Assembly (NCBI GenBank): GCA_028280785.1
Contig: JANQLF010000002.1
Span: 1 to 35,111, forward strand
Reading direction: 5' to 3'
Length of the DNA: 35,111 nucleotides
Source of the DNA: Planctomycetota bacterium
GTDB lineage: Bacteria; Planctomycetota; UBA11346
In this document: piece by piece, positions 26,753 to 35,111 of the stretch
Layout: each line of letters starts with the position of its first letter
How positions within the stretch are numbered: the first letter of the stretch is position 1
Made by a program: the position numbers and the translations under genes
The notes under the pieces: model-generated
The model's input: only the letters and a program-made list of their open reading frames with translations
What the model was told of the DNA's origin: nothing
The model's database searches: none

Positions 26753-28663
26753 ATGAGTGACTTCAGTAACAAGATGTCTTATCATATCCAAGACGGGCAG
26801 CTGTATTTTCAACGCTATCCGGTCGAGGCGGGTACTGTTGATGTGGAGTCGTTTGAGATTTTATCCGATTGGCATGCGCGGGATAAGCACAACGTTTATT
26901 CGACCTTTGAGGTGCTTGCTGGTGCAGATCCATCAACGTATGAAATTCTTGAGGCCCCCTCGGGGATGTTGCGGACGCGTTTTACCCGTGATGCGCGGCA
27001 GGTGTTTTTTGAGCGTACGCTGATTAAAGATGCGGATGCCGCTAGCTTTGAAGTGATCGATGAATTTCATGGGCGTGACAAGGCACGGGTTTTTCATTGT
27101 CGTGATTTGTTTGCTGATGTGGATGTCGAAAGTTTTCGTGGACTTGGTAATTCTTTTGCCGTCGATAAGCATCATGCTTATTATTATATGCGGATTGTGG
27201 CTCCTGCTGATGCGCAGAGCTTTAGCGTCTTAAACCCGAATTACTGGGGTAGCTTTGCTAAAGATGCGCGGCAAGTTTATGATCATGCGGCACAATTGTT
27301 ACCGGATGCTGATCCGGCGAGTTTTGAGCAATGTGGTGAATCCTTATACGGTAAAGACAAGGCGCACGCTTATTACGGTTCGTATCAATTAAAAAATGCT
27401 GATCCAGCAACGTTTGCATTGATTAATAGTAATTACGCCAAAGACAAGAAACAGGTCTATGTCCATCAACAAGTCATCGACAATGCTGATCCAGATAGTT
27501 TTCAGGTCCTGCATGATAATCACAGTTTTAGTATCGCGACGGATGCGACGCATGCGTATATCGGTGTGCAACGCATTGCATTAATTGGCGATGTGGATCA
27601 GTTTCGTTATCTCAGCGGTGGCTACTGCGTTGATGACAAGGGCGTTTATTACGACGGTGAATTAGTCGACGATGCTGATCCGAAAACATTTCACATCGAT
27701 GACATGGGCATTGCACGTGATGCGACGGCAATTTACGAAGACCACGAACGCTTAGACGTTGATCCGGCAAGCTACACCCACGTTGATGGAGCGTTTAGCG
27801 CCGATGCTACGCGCGTGTATTTTATGTCTCAGGTCGTTCCTGGATTAAATCCACAAACGTTCACCGTCCTCAACGACTATTATGCCGTCGATGACAAGTC
27901 TGCGGTATATTTCGATGAGCGCTTTTACCAATGCGAAGTCTTGCCACCTGTCGATATTGAGAGTTTCAAAGTCATTCCCAACACACACTACGCCAGCGAT
28001 AAAAACCAGGTTTATCATTGCGAGGCCGTTCTGCCCAACAGCGATCCGCAGAGCTTTGAAATATTAGAAGGCGCCTTCGCCAAGGATAACAAACAGGCCT
28101 ATTATGGTGATGCGGTTTTAACAGATGCCGACCCGAAAACATTTACCTGTCGTGATTATCGCTTTGCCCAAGACGATACACATATGTATCTGTTTGATGA
28201 TTTGATCGTTGATGCCGATCCGCATAGCTTCGAAAGCCTAGATGAGCATTACGCCACCGATAAAAATCATGTGTTTTATGACGGCGTTAAAATAGTTGAT
28301 GCCGATGTGAAAACTTTTGAGTTGATACCGCGTTGGTATGCGCGTGATGCGCAGCAGATTTATGCTGAAGGCAAGGCCCTCGATATTGATGCGGCCACTG
28401 CGCGTTTTTTATCTGATGCCTATATTGCAGATACGCAAAACGTTTATTTTCTTGGGCGCAAGCTAGAGGAAGCCGATGCGGGCAGTTTTGAAATTGTTTC
28501 GGCGCGTGATCATTTAGCCAAGGATGCTAACGCGGTGTATTATCGTGATGGCGTTATTAATGATGCTGATGCCGCGAGTTTTACTTTTATTAATCAGTCA
28601 CTGTGTCGTGATAAAGATCATGAATTTATGATGCAGCAAGGTTGTTGGGTGAAACGCGTGTAA
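26753..28663 (+). CDS. DKNYY-repeat protein
   Basis: 636 aa from the ATG at 26753; the upstream start at 26660 would translate through a REP-like repeat and is unlikely. No Shine-Dalgarno and no signal peptide are evident. Almost the whole protein is about 20 tandem units of 27-40 residues with the pattern AxDKxxVYYxxxxLxxADPxSFxxL (for example ATDKNHVFYDGVKIVDADVKTF split over one unit). This is the DKNYY family, found mostly in predicted cytoplasmic or envelope proteins of unknown role; each unit probably forms a small beta repeat. Its stop is 2 nt from that of the convergent downstream gene. Confidence 0.85.
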   Translation: MSDFSNKMSYHIQDGQLYFQRYPVEAGTVDVESFEILSDWHARDKHNVYSTFEVLAGADPSTYEILEAPSGMLRTRFTRDARQVFFERTLIKDADAASFEVIDEFHGRDKARVFHCRDLFADVDVESFRGLGNSFAVDKHHAYYYMRIVAPADAQSFSVLNPNYWGSFAKDARQVYDHAAQLLPDADPASFEQCGESLYGKDKAHAYYGSYQLKNADPATFALINSNYAKDKKQVYVHQQVIDNADPDSFQVLHDNHSFSIATDATHAYIGVQRIALIGDVDQFRYLSGGYCVDDKGVYYDGELVDDADPKTFHIDDMGIARDATAIYEDHERLDVDPASYTHVDGAFSADATRVYFMSQVVPGLNPQTFTVLNDYYAVDDKSAVYFDERFYQCEVLPPVDIESFKVIPNTHYASDKNQVYHCEAVLPNSDPQSFEILEGAFAKDNKQAYYGDAVLTDADPKTFTCRDYRFAQDDTHMYLFDDLIVDADPHSFESLDEHYATDKNHVFYDGVKIVDADVKTFELIPRWYARDAQQIYAEGKALDIDAATARFLSDAYIADTQNVYFLGRKLEEADAGSFEIVSARDHLAKDANAVYYRDGVINDADAASFTFINQSLCRDKDHEFMMQQGCWVKRV

Positions 28664-28665
28664 TA

Positions 28666-29652
28666 TTATTCTTCGTGTTTAAACTGCAAAAATTTAATAC
28701 GAGCAAAAACACAACGCAGCTTGAATTTCCGCTGCTGCCATTTTAATCCAAAGCCACCGTGCTGTTTAACAAGTAATGCCAAGGTTTTAAGGATTAACTG
28801 GCGGTATTCTTCCCAATAATAATCCGTATAAAATCTCTTATATTTTTTAAATAAGTCTACAACACCACTCTGCACACGTTCTGCATTCTCTTCGCACAAG
28901 AGCAACATGCAATCACGCGCAGCAAAGGCAAAACCGTCGTCTTCTATGTCTTCGGTATTGGCAATTAATTCAGCCAATCCCTCATTGTTACCGTTCAAAT
29001 AGCGATACATGGCATAAAATGATGCCAACAGTCCAGTCGAGAAATCTAATTCTTCGGAGGCTTCCATAAGCAAAACGCCCGCCTCATCGAATTTCTTCAA
29101 GCGATACATGGCTATCATCACTGTAATGAACGACCAGGCCAACAGATTAGGAATTTCAGCCCAACGCCTTGCTACTTTTTCCACCCCTTCATTAAGCCTG
29201 CAGTCCAATAAGGCCCCAAGAGTTTTTGTCCAAGATGGATAGCATTTACATAATTCATCTTCATAATGTTTGTATAAATATTGGACTAATTCTTTATTCT
29301 TTTTCTCTCCGGATTGATACATGCAACCGCCGAGAAAGTAAGAAAAATCATCAGCACGTAGCTCAATATACGGTCTTATATCCTCAAAGGAATCTACCTG
29401 AATCCCTTCTTCTCCGAGCCAAATTTCAGGCATAGCTTTTGATTCGCCACTGGCAAATGCATCTCGAACCATTTCGGTAAATTCGTCACCTTTACCCACT
29501 TCCTTACACGCAGCAAAACATTGCTCCAGGAGATCATAGGATGTTTGTTCACTACGCAGCATGTGATGAACAATTTTATTAAACGAATCAGTATTTTCCG
29601 TGCGCAAAGCATACTTTAATTCGCCGAGGCCCGGTTCAGTTACCTGCTCCAT
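28666..29652 (-). CDS. All-helical hypothetical protein, TPR-like
   Basis: 328 aa, no membrane segment or signal peptide. Helical repeats are suggested by successive amphipathic stretches such as WSFITVMIAMYRLKKFDEAG followed by VLLMEASEELD, and ASFYAMYRYLNGNNEGLAEL, which resemble degenerate TPR units. A basic C-terminal tail (KWQQRKFKLRCVFARIKFLQ) could bind nucleic acid or a partner. The upstream AGGGA is a weak Shine-Dalgarno. No family recognised; possibly a protein-interaction scaffold. Confidence 0.65.
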   Translation of the reverse strand: MEQVTEPGLGELKYALRTENTDSFNKIVHHMLRSEQTSYDLLEQCFAACKEVGKGDEFTEMVRDAFASGESKAMPEIWLGEEGIQVDSFEDIRPYIELRADDFSYFLGGCMYQSGEKKNKELVQYLYKHYEDELCKCYPSWTKTLGALLDCRLNEGVEKVARRWAEIPNLLAWSFITVMIAMYRLKKFDEAGVLLMEASEELDFSTGLLASFYAMYRYLNGNNEGLAELIANTEDIEDDGFAFAARDCMLLLCEENAERVQSGVVDLFKKYKRFYTDYYWEEYRQLILKTLALLVKQHGGFGLKWQQRKFKLRCVFARIKFLQFKHEE

Positions 29653-29743
29653 CCAATATCCCTATTTATGTTTTACTATACAAATGAACGAGGGCTTAAA
29701 CCATATTACGATGTGACTTTTTGTCTAGCATAGGTTTGGTGCA

Positions 29744-30448
29744 CTATTTGCTATAATAAGGCCACAGGTCTTCGTCTATGGTGTTTATATCTGGTTTTCC
29801 AGTTATTGGGTCTTTTTTGAATATGTGCTCCCAACTGGGATTGGCCATGAATGCGTCGCGAGATTTAATTATACTGGTTGAACGAACATGCCCATCCTGA
29901 AACATGAAAAATCCACGGCGACCTTTGACCACTCTATTTTCTATATTAAAGAATATTTTAATTTCTTGATACAGTGTCGTATGAATTTCATTGGGCCAAG
30001 CGACTGCCAAAAAGCAATGCTCCCGTTCACTTGCACCAAGTGCCTTATCCGGATCTTTTTGATAAGATTCAAAATCGTAGTATCCGCCACGACCATCAGG
30101 TAAGAATATCTGAAAACTGTAATGCGATGCTTCGGTAATCCCCTGCTGATTAATAGCCTCTGCTAAATGACCAACGATAAATTTCAGCTCCCCCTTTTTA
30201 GTTTTGTGCGTAGCGACGTCTCCCGCCATTTGATTAAAAAATCCATATTCACCAATTCCGTTCTTATTATCGTCGATATAACAACCTGCCTGAAATTGAA
30301 CCTGGCTTGCGAATATGGCAGCCTTCATATTTGCTGTTGCCGCGCCTCCAAATGATGAAGAACGATGACGTAAATGACTCGGGACTAGATACAGATACGC
30401 TGTATACGCAAAAAACACTAAGACAATTAATCCACCAATTACTTTCAT
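29744..30448 (-). CDS. Membrane-anchored prepilin-like/DUF2950-like protein
   Basis: 234 aa. AGGAGA precedes the ATG with 6-nt spacing. A single N-terminal hydrophobic helix (residues 3-22, VIGGLIVLVFFAYTAYLYLV) anchors a periplasmic domain. The block FQAGCYIDDNKNGIGEYGFF followed by HYSFQIFLPDGRGG and HCFLAVAWPNE, with a late FMFQDGHV, follows the plan of prepilin-like proteins common in planctomycetes and relatives and of DUF2950. There is no prepilin peptidase site (G-F-T-L-x-E) at the N-terminus, so it is not a standard pilin. Function unknown. Confidence 0.6.
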   Translation of the reverse strand: MKVIGGLIVLVFFAYTAYLYLVPSHLRHRSSSFGGAATANMKAAIFASQVQFQAGCYIDDNKNGIGEYGFFNQMAGDVATHKTKKGELKFIVGHLAEAINQQGITEASHYSFQIFLPDGRGGYYDFESYQKDPDKALGASEREHCFLAVAWPNEIHTTLYQEIKIFFNIENRVVKGRRGFFMFQDGHVRSTSIIKSRDAFMANPSWEHIFKKDPITGKPDINTIDEDLWPYYSK

Positions 30449-30568
30449 AGCGATCTCCTAACTACTGAGATTAATGAGTGTAGCCCCTTCTTTTCACCCC
30501 TTTATCAAAATATATTGCCAAGAATTTCACGGAAATGCCTGGAATGCGTTTAGTTCTGCAATTCTTTC

Positions 30569-30602
30569 GTCTAACTGCGACCGGGACGGTCTCGCTCCCA
30601 GG
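30569..30602 (+). repeat. REP-like hairpin, 34-bp unit copy 2
   Basis: Same as 26671-26704 except one base in the right arm (GGTCTC instead of GGTCGC), which weakens the stem. Confidence 0.8.
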
Positions 30603-30617
30603 TTGGTTTAAACTAAG

Positions 30618-30685
30618 ACCAAAACTAATACTAAGACCCATACCAGTTTGCTATAAATTATGTCGAGCTGGGGCTCGACACTCCC
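30618..30685 (+). repeat. Composite repeat, copy 3
   Basis: The core ACCAAAACTAATACTAAG to AGTTTGCTAT is followed by hairpin GTCGAGC/GCTCGAC (30662-30679) and ACTCCC. The core is shared with copies 1 and 2; the stem is a different sequence. Confidence 0.65.
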
Positions 30686-30929
30686 GGCACACAATTATTG
30701 CCAGCAATTTCACATTCATGCCGAGATGCATTACAAGTAGGCAATTTTGTGCTGGCTGGGCTCTGCCGATCACTTGGGAAACCTGTATCCTATCACCAGA
30801 AACACCCAGATAGTTCCATAAGTTCAGCCCAATCAAATCTTGCATCCACCTCATTTGGGAGCAATCTCTTGGGTTCATTCAACGGCAAAATTTGGCTGCG
30901 CTAAGCAGTCTTGATATGGAGTGCCATTT

Positions 30930-33170
30930 ATGCGTTTGTTCACTGTTCCCCATCTTTTGATTGGCGCTGCGGCGTTAGTGCTGTGTTTTACTGCTAGTTG
31001 CGTCAATAGCAGCTCACCGCTCTTGTCGGTTGCTCCTATTGCGGCCAATGCATCGCCCGTTGATGCCGAGCCTACTGCTGAGCCGCAGCCACTGGTCGAA
31101 CCACCTGCCAATCCCTTCCCTGATCGTGATTTGGCGGCCCTGAAGAATGGTCTTGGCGCTGCGCACTTTCTGCCTGGGGACTGTTCGGCCTTCACCATGG
31201 TGCTAAATCCCGATGAGCTGGCGCTGAATTTTTGGAATAGTGCGCCGATGCAAAAAATTCGGCAAACACCTGGGGCCATGATGGCCTTACAGCGCATGCC
31301 ACAGGAAGATCCGTTTCGTGGTCTGCTGCAATTTTTGCAATCGCCTCCAGGACAAGAAGTCGCGGCACTGCTGCGTGACATGGTCGATCAAGAATTATTT
31401 ATCGCCAGCGATGCACGCACCCCGAGTCGCATCGATGCTATGTTACAACTGTATAATGCGGCATTTTTAGCCGGGCTCGAAAATGGCCTCAGACAACGCA
31501 ATGAAGATATTTCACCAAAAATATTCGTCGACATGGTCCTCGAACAGCGTGAGAAACTTGGCATTCCTGCCGGTATCCTTGGTATTCGTTTAAAAAATGT
31601 TGAACCGGCTAAAGCATTACTCGATCGGTTTTTGTTTGGTGCGACTGCGCAGATGCCACCGGGTATGTATGCACGCAACAACCCAACCGAGGCATGGGCA
31701 CATAACATTACCATTCCACTGAAGATGATTGTCGAACCACAGCGCTTCCAATTAATGCGCGGCCTGATGCGCGAAGGCGTCCCCCTCGAAAAAGTCAACC
31801 AATTATTCGACTGGCTCATGACGCATAGCATTCATATTAATTTAACTATTCGCGATAATTATCTGTTACTGCACGTTGGGCCTGACCAAGCCTTTATCAA
31901 TAAATGGGGCGCTGAAACGCCGCTTGGTGCGAGTAAAGATTTTCAAATGGCGCGTTCCCTGCAGCGCGAGAGTTTAGCTTATTTAAGTTATCACAATACA
32001 GAATTAATGGGTATCTTGGAATGGACACCTGAACGCCTCAAAGAAACCGAGGAACAATTAGCCACCATTATTAAAACAACTAAAGAAATTCCCCCTGAGA
32101 TTGCCAAACGCATGCAAGAGGACCTGACTGAAATAGTACCGCAAGTTGCTGCTGATATTCCTGACCCTGCGCCGTTGATTGCCTGTACCTTTGCTGAGCA
32201 AGGCCTACGCAGCTATGTCGCGCGACCTGGTCGCAAAAGCAAGGTCACCGTTGATGCTGAATTAGAATTAGCGGCGTTGGCCGATAAAGCAGCCATGCTC
32301 AGCAGCACGCAAAATACCATGGTCCGCGCCAATGATATCGATGTTATTTCTTCGGTGCTGCAAAAAATGTTTGGTTATTTTGAAGATTTTGCTTTGGAAA
32401 AAATGCGTCCTAAAGAACAAGAAAATGCACGCACGGTTATTGCCGCATTGCGCACCTTTGGTGGCAGCCTGCGCGATATTGCCAAAGGAGATTTAGCCAA
32501 AGCGATTGGCGAAACTTCGATGAGCACCATGGTTGTCGAAAACGGTGGTACCGTCATCATGCCACCAGGTGTACGTGACTTTCCACAGCAATTAAGTATT
32601 CCACGTTTTGGTTTAGCCATGCGCCTGCAAGACTCGGCTGCTTTAATTCGTTCGGTCGTCGCCTGCAAAGAGGCAATCTTAAAATTAGGTCGTTCTCTTT
32701 CCGCATTACCTGGCAGCAATATCCCTGAGGATCTCAATATTCCTGATCCAGAAGTAAAAAATGGTGACGGTTGGACCAGTTATGGCTATGCCACCCCACT
32801 TGGTGAAGATGTGCAACCGACTGCCATCGTAACTGATAAATTACTGCTTATTGGTCTCTCGCCAAAACAACTGCATAGCCTGCGCGAACGTGATGCTGGT
32901 AAAAAACCGAAACAAGAAAAACATTCAATGACCATGCGCCTGGATGTCGGTGCATGGGCACAATATTTTTTAACTGTCGGTAAAGAATTATACGATCATC
33001 AAAATAGACGTCGTTTTCGTCGCCGTGCGCAAAATATGCAACAAGAGGCCTTGATAATGATGCATCTTCAAGTCGTCGTTGATGCAATTAAGCACATTGA
33101 AGTCATAGAAGTTATTCAAAAACAACGCGGTGAATTCGCGATTACCGAATCCTGGATAAGGACTCGTTAA
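30930..33170 (+). CDS. Large exported protein, probable lipoprotein
   Basis: 746 aa from the ATG at 30930, 8 nt after GGAG; a GTG nine bases upstream overlaps that site and was not used. The signal peptide runs MRLFTVPHLLIGAAALVLCF, then TASC gives a possible lipobox with Cys24, although position -3 is Thr, not the usual Leu. The mature part is a long helix/strand-mixed protein with a Pro/Glu-rich start and repeated themes such as LPGDCSAFTMVLNPDELALN and SLAYLSYHNTELMGILEW, which recall DUF3352-type exported proteins. No catalytic motif is seen. It forms a pair with the membrane protein gene 4 nt downstream. Confidence 0.7.
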   Translation: MRLFTVPHLLIGAAALVLCFTASCVNSSSPLLSVAPIAANASPVDAEPTAEPQPLVEPPANPFPDRDLAALKNGLGAAHFLPGDCSAFTMVLNPDELALNFWNSAPMQKIRQTPGAMMALQRMPQEDPFRGLLQFLQSPPGQEVAALLRDMVDQELFIASDARTPSRIDAMLQLYNAAFLAGLENGLRQRNEDISPKIFVDMVLEQREKLGIPAGILGIRLKNVEPAKALLDRFLFGATAQMPPGMYARNNPTEAWAHNITIPLKMIVEPQRFQLMRGLMREGVPLEKVNQLFDWLMTHSIHINLTIRDNYLLLHVGPDQAFINKWGAETPLGASKDFQMARSLQRESLAYLSYHNTELMGILEWTPERLKETEEQLATIIKTTKEIPPEIAKRMQEDLTEIVPQVAADIPDPAPLIACTFAEQGLRSYVARPGRKSKVTVDAELELAALADKAAMLSSTQNTMVRANDIDVISSVLQKMFGYFEDFALEKMRPKEQENARTVIAALRTFGGSLRDIAKGDLAKAIGETSMSTMVVENGGTVIMPPGVRDFPQQLSIPRFGLAMRLQDSAALIRSVVACKEAILKLGRSLSALPGSNIPEDLNIPDPEVKNGDGWTSYGYATPLGEDVQPTAIVTDKLLLIGLSPKQLHSLRERDAGKKPKQEKHSMTMRLDVGAWAQYFLTVGKELYDHQNRRRFRRRAQNMQQEALIMMHLQVVVDAIKHIEVIEVIQKQRGEFAITESWIRTR

Positions 33171-33174
33171 ACAC

Positions 33175-34047
33175 ATGACTGCTTTAGCAGGCGGCTTGGT
33201 GTTGGTACTCAGCACCCTTGCAGCGATCCTCGGTTATTACCGGGGGCGCGCAGCCGCGCTGCTATTGGCCAGTATCTTAGTCCTCTACAGCATTATTTTG
33301 CCGAGCGTGCCCACTTTATTCCTGCGCCTTGGTTGGTGGGGCGCTATCGGATCTTTGGCCGTCGTTCTGATTGCATTTAAGTTATTTCATCGCCGCCAAC
33401 AACAAACGACTGCTGAAAACGAATCAGATAAACCGGAATCCACGCCAAGTATGGGTGATTATGTCTGGCGTTATGTCGGCGCCGCTTCTGGTGCAGTTCT
33501 CGGTTTATTTTTGTGTTTATTATTGTCGCTCGGCATGACTTGGCTCAGCAGACCATCACCACAGAAACAATTAAATGCAGCTACTCCCGGTATGGCAGCG
33601 GACGTCGATCAAGAAGACGATGAATGGGCCGGCATGCGCGCCTTCGGCAGCGAACTCGCCAGCATCAGCGGTGGTTTATTAGAACGCGTCCCCGTTGTTG
33701 GTAAACGCACCCGTTATGTACGCACGATGCAGTTGATCCTGTTAACACCGGAGGTTGATTTATTACCAATCGCCGAAGCACATGGTCTGGCCGTTATTAT
33801 TGACCGCCCCTGCGTTCAAGACGCCCTCTGCGATAAAACATTCGCCGCACATCTAGAGGCATTTAGCAAAGGTGATATTCGCAGCCTCGGCGACCTCGTT
33901 GATTCACCACACGTCGAAGCACTCCAAGCCGATCCGGTTGTCGCCGCCACCGTCGAACAATTCGATCTGGAAGCCTTTACTGCAGATTTACGCAAGGCCC
34001 AGGAAAAAGCCGAGAAAGAAAAAGCGGTAAAAGAAAAAGCTAGATAA
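33175..34047 (+). CDS. CvpA-like membrane protein
   Basis: 290 aa with four N-terminal membrane segments (about residues 3-22, 26-48, 52-68 and 98-122) and G-Y-Y-R-G after the first, as in CvpA-type proteins. A soluble C-terminal part has PHVEALQADPVVAATVEQFD, a pattern seen after the membrane domain in some CvpA-like proteins, and a final Lys/Glu-rich helix (AQEKAEKEKAVKEKAR). It follows the putative lipoprotein gene after 4 nt, so the two are probably co-transcribed. The family assignment is tentative. Confidence 0.55.
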   Translation: MTALAGGLVLVLSTLAAILGYYRGRAAALLLASILVLYSIILPSVPTLFLRLGWWGAIGSLAVVLIAFKLFHRRQQQTTAENESDKPESTPSMGDYVWRYVGAASGAVLGLFLCLLLSLGMTWLSRPSPQKQLNAATPGMAADVDQEDDEWAGMRAFGSELASISGGLLERVPVVGKRTRYVRTMQLILLTPEVDLLPIAEAHGLAVIIDRPCVQDALCDKTFAAHLEAFSKGDIRSLGDLVDSPHVEALQADPVVAATVEQFDLEAFTADLRKAQEKAEKEKAVKEKAR

Positions 34048-34063
34048 GGTTCTAGACGTCAAA

Positions 34064-35111
34064 TTAAATTATTAATCGGCCGTCGGCAAGATGAATGTGG
34101 TGACCTTGCCCGTTTAGCTGCAAGGTAAACACATCTCCATCGACACTGTAGGATGCGTCAGCTTGTTCGAAACTTAGCAATAATGGATGTATGGTCTGCA
34201 CTTCATCAACTTGGCAGCGCCAAGTAACGGTTTGAATATCATCGCCACCCCAGCTCCACTCATTTGTTTGCCATAATTTGGTGGGACTTAGCGTCTGTAG
34301 ATGTAAGGCGTGCTTGCTGCCTTGAATTATTTTTTGATCGAGATCAACAGCTAAATGCGTTTGCAAATGAAAGCGCGGGGTTAAGCGATTGCCTTCTCTG
34401 CCGTACATGTGATCTAAAACCAAAAGATGCTTGTCGTCAATTAATAAGAGATGGCGATTATACATGGCACAACGATGCGGCCAGGCTTCTTGGAGATTAC
34501 AGGCGAGATAAAAACCCTTATCATATTGACGGCAGCGAAAAATTCGTGCTCTCGCTGATTCAGTTTGTTCCTGACTAAACAAGGTGACCATATTATGCTC
34601 CGAGGTCTTGGATGCACCGTAGCCGGGATCAATCAGAAAGCGCTCGTCGCCATAGCCTAAAATAAAATGACCGAGGTCGAAGTTATTATGATTACCACCA
34701 TTAAAACCGGAGCGAAATGCCAGCCATGATTTATCACCACGCCAGGTAACCCAATCGAGTTCACGAAAATGTTTTAAGCCTGCACGATCGGGCTCTGCTT
34801 CTTTTTGAAAGGCGTCGCGCAACCACAAGGATTCGATATTGTAAAATAATCCCAGATGCAAGCGCCCCTCTTTTTGCATTCTATGTGCGCCATAAATTAA
34901 ATCGGGACGATTTAACTGCGCAGCCCACCAATAGGTATGTACCGACGCCCCTCCATCACGCGCTGAATTTACATTCGAAAAATTATAACAACCGCCGTCA
35001 GGGGCATTCATGTACTGACGAAATTCCAAGGCTTTAATGATGCGTTCATTATGCAGCAGGCCCATGTCATCATTCAGCAAACGACACATTGGCCGCAAAA
35101 AGTCAGTTAAA
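34064..35111 (-). CDS. Heparinase II/III-family protein, 5' end outside window
   Basis: The frame stays open to the window edge, so the N-terminal part is missing; the TTG at 35098 is not a real start. The visible ~349 residues hold the end of the alpha-helical toroid (DGGASVHTYWWAAQLNRPDL) and the beta-sandwich start WLAFRSGFNGGNHNNFDLGH, followed by ILGYGDERFLIDPGYG, the Heparinase_II_C signature with its conserved N-H-N-N-x-D-x-G-H block. Such enzymes are polysaccharide lyases (heparin, alginate or other uronates) in the periplasm or outside the cell. The substrate cannot be read from this part. It is convergent with the CvpA-like gene, 16 nt apart. Confidence 0.85.
   Translation of the reverse strand, partial: LTDFLRPMCRLLNDDMGLLHNERIIKALEFRQYMNAPDGGCYNFSNVNSARDGGASVHTYWWAAQLNRPDLIYGAHRMQKEGRLHLGLFYNIESLWLRDAFQKEAEPDRAGLKHFRELDWVTWRGDKSWLAFRSGFNGGNHNNFDLGHFILGYGDERFLIDPGYGASKTSEHNMVTLFSQEQTESARARIFRCRQYDKGFYLACNLQEAWPHRCAMYNRHLLLIDDKHLLVLDHMYGREGNRLTPRFHLQTHLAVDLDQKIIQGSKHALHLQTLSPTKLWQTNEWSWGGDDIQTVTWRCQVDEVQTIHPLLLSFEQADASYSVDGDVFTLQLNGQGHHIHLADGRLII

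Larger units (their letters stand above)
30449..30929. other. Intergenic region with two repeats
   Basis: No convincing gene. It holds a 34-bp REP-like unit (30569-30602) directly followed by composite repeat copy 3 (30618-30685). The rest shows no feature I can name, apart from GGAG at 30918-30921 for the next gene. Confidence 0.5.

Noticed and set aside
1..35111. tRNA/rRNA genes, CRISPR arrays, insertion sequences, integrases or att sites
   Set aside because: None seen on either strand: no cloverleaf-like or rRNA-like stretch, no regularly spaced repeats, no transposase or integrase motifs. Island ends therefore cannot be defined.

Overview
The window is a Gram-negative-type bacterial chromosome segment of intermediate G+C. 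It has an outer-membrane beta-barrel, a chemoreceptor and several exported proteins. The organism cannot be named. An EF-G of the HIDSGKTT type (seen in mitochondrial EF-G1 and the spirochaete/planctomycete/delta group) and a DUF2950/prepilin-like protein hint at a PVC-superphylum or similar lineage, but this is weak.

Layout. (1) 1-5571, minus strand: 3'-truncated chemoreceptor, beta-barrel plus small exported partner, GT-C mannosyltransferase-like membrane protein, calcineurin-like phosphatase. (2) 5670-20078: a restriction/defence island. A divergent XRE regulator with a perfect inverted-repeat operator faces a tightly packed operon: DUF2726 nuclease-like protein, HsdM, an unusual HsdS fused to Schlafen AlbA_2 and COG2865 ATPase domains, HsdR, YgjP-like metallopeptidase, DUF6602-like protein, Mrr, PDDEXK_4-type nuclease. 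Five neighbouring gene pairs overlap by 4-8 nt. A small convergent gene follows. (3) 20272-24234: divergent paralogues of EF-G (minus) and EF-Tu (plus) around a 650-nt control region. (4) 24198-35111: accessory genes (2OG dioxygenase, polytopic membrane protein, DKNYY-repeat protein, TPR-like protein, prepilin-like protein, large putative lipoprotein with a CvpA-like partner, truncated heparinase II/III), with REP-like hairpin repeats between them.

The most interesting region is the EF-G/EF-Tu pair. Overlapping divergent promoter-like boxes centre on a TTGTGCAA motif near 22740. Each direction then has a short leader ORF whose 3' end contains a segment complementary to the left arm of a following intrinsic terminator, which is the geometry of ribosome-mediated attenuation. 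The EF-G side has a second leader ORF with a strong Shine-Dalgarno and a long hairpin. Both factors carry substitutions where drug resistance is known: pulvomycin/kirromycin sites in EF-Tu (R230L, Q329H, R333G, T334A in E. coli numbering) and fusidic-acid sites in EF-G (V90A, P404A, P406A, L461V in S. aureus numbering). My hypothesis is an inducible, drug-insensitive backup elongation-factor pair switched on when translation stalls. It rests on sequence reading alone.
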